A stretch of 64,000 bases of DNA, taken from assembly GCA_014529385.2 (NCBI GenBank), contig CM043943.1, forward strand, positions 151,971,592 to 152,035,591. Reading direction: 5' to 3'. Of the stretch, positions 61,202-64,000 are shown piece after piece. Each line of letters opens with the position of its first letter. The stretch's first letter is position 1. The notes under the pieces were generated by a model, which was not told where the DNA came from, did not search any database, and saw only the letters and a program-made list of their open reading frames with translations. Both the position numbers and the translations under genes were made by a program. This stretch comes from Adiantum capillus-veneris (lineage: Eukaryota; Streptophyta; Polypodiopsida; Polypodiales; Pteridaceae).

Positions 61202-61740
61202 ATGATGGGAGCTCCTGATATAGACAATGATATGCAATCCTTGTTTGGGGATTGTGGATCTGAAGCATTAGGTATGTCTAAACCAATGACTCTAAAAACA
61301 CAACCCTCTTACTTAGAAGACAACAAAGATGAATCCATAGTGTGTAAAACCACTCTAAAAAGAGTGAAACAAACCCTGGAGGTGGAGAACATCCATTCAA
61401 TCATGTCAATGAACATTCAATGTACTCTTACCTTGGGAGAACTATTAAAAATCAGACCATATTTATGGAAAGATTTACAAGAAACTTTAGAGAAGGTGGG
61501 GATAACAGGGCTAATCGCAAAAAAAAAGGAAAATTTGAAACATGAACTGGATAACAAGGAGATTAGATTTGTCTCTATGAACAAAGTTGGAGAATACTAT
61601 GAAGGGGAAGAAGGAAACACGACCCTTCCTGTGAGATATAATGATGTAGAAACCATGGCAATACTGGACAGTGGAGCTGGCATAGCCATAGCCACAAAAG
61701 CAGTATGGGAATCATGGGAAAAACCAGCCATTAGATAAAC
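61202..61740 (+). pseudogene. gypsy retropepsin (D)
   Basis: A 178-codon open frame. The linker is followed by RFVSMNKVGEYYEGEEGNTT and MAILDSGAGIAIATKAVWES with an intact DSGA catalytic motif (about 61668). The ILGxPF end is missing: the sequence runs into the deletion joined to RT near 61800, so the domain is incomplete despite its active site. Confidence 0.78.
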
Positions 61741-61812
61741 TCAAATGAAATTGCAATTGGCGGATGGACACTCAAGGGTGTTGATCCAAAAATTTGTTAA
61801 CATACCACACCC

Positions 61813-62560
61813 ATGAGAGATGATACAAAACCAAGTAGACAAAGGCCATATACTTATAATAAGACATTTGCCAGGAAGATCAAAGAAGAGATAGAAAAGC
61901 TCAAGAAAATTGAATTCATTTATGAAATCGAACACACATATTGGGTGTCTCCGATTGTGGTGGTACCCAAGAAAAATGGAAAATTAAGAGTGTGTATCAA
62001 TCTCAAAAAAGTGAATGCAGCCATCATTAAAGATAACTATCCTCTTCCAATCACCGAGCATGTTTTAGAACGAGTTGCAGGAAAAGAAGCTTACAGCTTC
62101 TTAGACGGCTTTTCAGGGTACAATCAACTTTTGGTTAATCCCAAAGATCAGCATAAAACTGCCTTTGCAACTGAATGGGGTATTTTTGCCTATAGGGTTA
62201 TGCCTTTTGGGTTAACTAATGCTCCTGCCACTTTTCAAAAATTGATGAGCCATGCCTTCAAAGAATATCTTAGGAATTTCTTGGGCATGTATATGGATGA
62301 TTTATGTGTACATTTATCAATCCGGGCTGATCATTTTGAACATCTTAAAAAGGTATTCAAAAAATGTAGACTTATAGGATTTTCTTAAATCCTGGAAAGT
62401 GCACCTTTATGTACAGACAAGGAAAATTTCTGGGACATATAGTGTCTAAACATGGTATAGTGATCGATATGGATAAAATTCATGTTATTGTTGAATTGCC
62501 TAGACCAACAACTATCAAAGGGGTTCGAGTTTTCATAGGACATTGTGGATATTACAGATG
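61813..62560 (+). pseudogene. gypsy reverse transcriptase (D)
   Basis: Open to 62388: SPIVVVPKKNGKLRVCINLK, YPLPITEHVLERVAG, YSFLDGFSGYNQLLV (first Asp), FATEWGIFAYRVMPFGLTNA and the YMDD box (MYMDDLCVHL, about 62290). After a frameshift it continues with HIVSKHGIV and LPRPTTIKGVRVFIGHCGYY. Palm and fingers are well kept. It is probably inactive owing to the frameshift and the missing integrase. Confidence 0.9.
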
Positions 62561-63107
62561 ATTCATTTCCATGTATGTTATAGTCGCAAAACCATGTATG
62601 GCCTGATTACACTCTTTGTATGGACTGATGAGTGTGCAGAATCCTTCATGAAGCTTAAACAAGCTCTCACTTCAGCCTCAATATTAAAAGCACCAGATTG
62701 GAATAAGATACTCCATATACATGTTGATGCTTCCAATTTTGCCATTGGATGTATATTAGCTCAACCAAGAGACGAAAAATTTGATTTTCCTATTTCTTAT
62801 GCTAATAGACAGTTGAATGTGGCAGAGAAGAATTATACAACCACTGAAAGGGAAGGATTAGGGATGATCTATGCCATAAAAAAGTATAGACATTACCTTT
62901 TAGCCAACAAATTTGTGTTCTTTGTGGACCACCAAGCTTTATTGTACTTGGTCAACAAGACATGCAACACAGGAAGAATAGTGAGATGGTTCCTCGTTCT
63001 TTTGGAATTTGATTTCACTGTAGCTGTAAAAAAGGGCACCACACACCAAAGAGAAGATCATCTATCAAGGATTATTTCACAAGAACCATCAAGAGGGGTA
63101 GACGATG
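62561..63107 (+). pseudogene. gypsy RNase H (D)
   Basis: One open frame: VWTDECAESFMKLKQALTSA, ILHIHVDASNFAIGCILAQP (Asp), NYTTTEREGLGMIYAIKKYR (Glu), FFVDHQALLYLVNKTC (Asp) and GTTHQREDHLSRI. RNase H removes the RNA strand after copying. It ends in GVDD, where similarity to B stops and the copia fragment starts. Confidence 0.9.
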
Positions 63108-64000
63108 TGTTGGAATTAGGGTTGCAGAGAAACGCACACAGCTTGGAGAAGACGAAGTAACCTTTGCTTTCAGCACTATAACCAACAAAAATACATTTGA
63201 CAGCCTTATCATCCAATTTTCTGAAAAAAAGTTTGTGGCACCAAAGCATATGCAAAACAACCAAAAACACGCATGTGCTCAATAGAAGGCTTTCTATCAT
63301 GCCATGCTTCATATGGAGTAATAGACTGCAAAGCTTTCATAGGACACATGTTAAGTACATAAGTGGCACACATGATGGCCTCAAGCCATAAAGAATGTGG
63401 CAAAGCTTGACTTTTGACCATACATCGTGCCATTTCTATCAATGACCTATTTTTCCTCTCAGCAACACCATTTTGTTGAGGTGTATAAGGCATTGTACAT
63501 TGGTGTTTTATCCCACGACTAGCCAGAAATGCATTAAATTCATGAGACATATACTCCCCCCTCAATCGGAACGGAGGGTGCCCATAGTACATTTCAAGAC
63601 ATTTTCAGCCATAGCGAGAAATTGTTTGAAGCACATATAAACTTTGGACTTCGCTTTAAGCGGAAATACCCATGCATGCCAGGAGTAATCATCAATGAAA
63701 GTCACGAAGTACAGGTAATTTCCCAAGGACAGAGTTTTCATGGGCCCACAAACATCACTATGCACAAGCTGCAACCTGCATGTGGCCCGAACTGAACCAT
63801 CCTTTGGAAACTTAGAACTCTGCATCTTACCCAAAATACAGCCTTCACAAACATGTTTGATAGGTGCCTCAAGAGGAGGCAAAGAAGCAACCATATCAGA
63901 TTTTTGCAAACACAGCAAACTGGCAAAATTCAAATGACCAAAACGTGCATGCCAAAGTTTTGCATTTGAAATAGCCCTTGAATCTGCAACAGCGTTTGCA
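63108..64000 (-). mobile_element. Ty1/copia fragment with integrase, off window end
   Basis: On the minus strand from the window end: HVCEGCILGKMQSSKFPK (zinc-region end), LVHSDVCGPMKTLSLGNYLY (first Asp), TFIDDYSWHAWVFPLKAKSK, then after a frameshift HQCTMPYTPQQNGVAERKNR (catalytic Glu) and FGCFAYALVPQ, FVGYSAESKGY. Coding stops abruptly, and TGTTGGAATTAGGGTTGCAG at 63108 looks like a copia LTR end, so RT and RNase H were deleted between LTR and integrase. The sequence differs from the copia at 26840, so it is another family. Confidence 0.85.

Larger units (their letters stand above)
55425..63107 (+). mobile_element. element D: Ty3/gypsy with gag-pol, 3' end lost
   Basis: LTR, tRNA-Asp PBS, 284-bp-repeat leader, gag, two zinc knuckles, protease, RT and RNase H in order on the plus strand. 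It stops inside the region after RNase H, where a copia fragment begins at 63108, so integrase and 3' LTR are missing from this window. Compared with B it has lost about 1.3 kb between protease and RT (junction near 61800). The best-preserved autonomous-type element here, but with many stops. Confidence 0.85.

Overview
This window looks like nuclear DNA of a land plant with a large, repeat-filled genome. The evidence is plant-type Ty3/gypsy elements with a tRNA-Asp primer-binding site (PBS), Ty1/copia elements with the initiator tRNA-Met PBS, a Mutator-like (MULE) DNA transposon, spliced GT-AG introns, and long (CT)n and (CA)n microsatellites. I found no intact host gene, tRNA, rRNA or bacterial-style operon. 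The species cannot be named from the sequence alone. A non-flowering plant is possible but unproven.

Layout. 1-4.8 kb: a decayed gypsy PR/RT remnant, then a long noncoding leader with recurring palindromes, then a gag-like pseudogene. 6.1-7.4 kb: very long TC and AC microsatellites and a perfect 331-bp tandem duplication. 7.9-12.0 kb (element B): a 5'-truncated gypsy pol (PR, RT, RNase H, start of INT). 12.0-19.8 kb (element C): an LTR, a leader built of about 284-bp repeats, and a gag/protease-like region without reverse transcriptase. 20.0-21.0 kb: an LTR tail fused to an integrase pseudogene.

22.5-47.7 kb (element A) is one LTR element with 5-bp target-site duplications (TSDs, AGAAG), tRNA-Asp PBS, polypurine tract (PPT) and two LTRs. 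It has been opened twice. A young copia element with identical 192-bp LTRs (26840-32422, minus strand) lies in its leader. A 10.7-kb MULE (33127-43846) with 9-bp TSDs and terminal inverted repeats lies in its gag. Without the insertions, A is about 8.9 kb and has gag and protease-like segments but no RT or integrase, so it is probably mobilised in trans.

47.7-55.4 kb holds no recognisable gene: microsatellites, a proline/serine-coding minus-strand stretch and a 1.2-kb G-rich minisatellite. 55.4-63.1 kb (element D) is a gypsy element with LTR, PBS, 284-bp-repeat leader, gag, zinc knuckles, PR, RT and RNase H, cut by a copia fragment that runs off the end of the window.

Two things stand out. 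First, the leaders of three gypsy-type elements are arrays of roughly 280-bp units, each carrying a palindrome around the same core, ATCGCGAT. Second, the MULE carries, divergent from its SWIM-type transposase gene, a spliced cargo gene. That gene combines a ParB/sulfiredoxin-like DGNHR box with a DNA methyltransferase-like AdoMet-binding FAGCGG motif.
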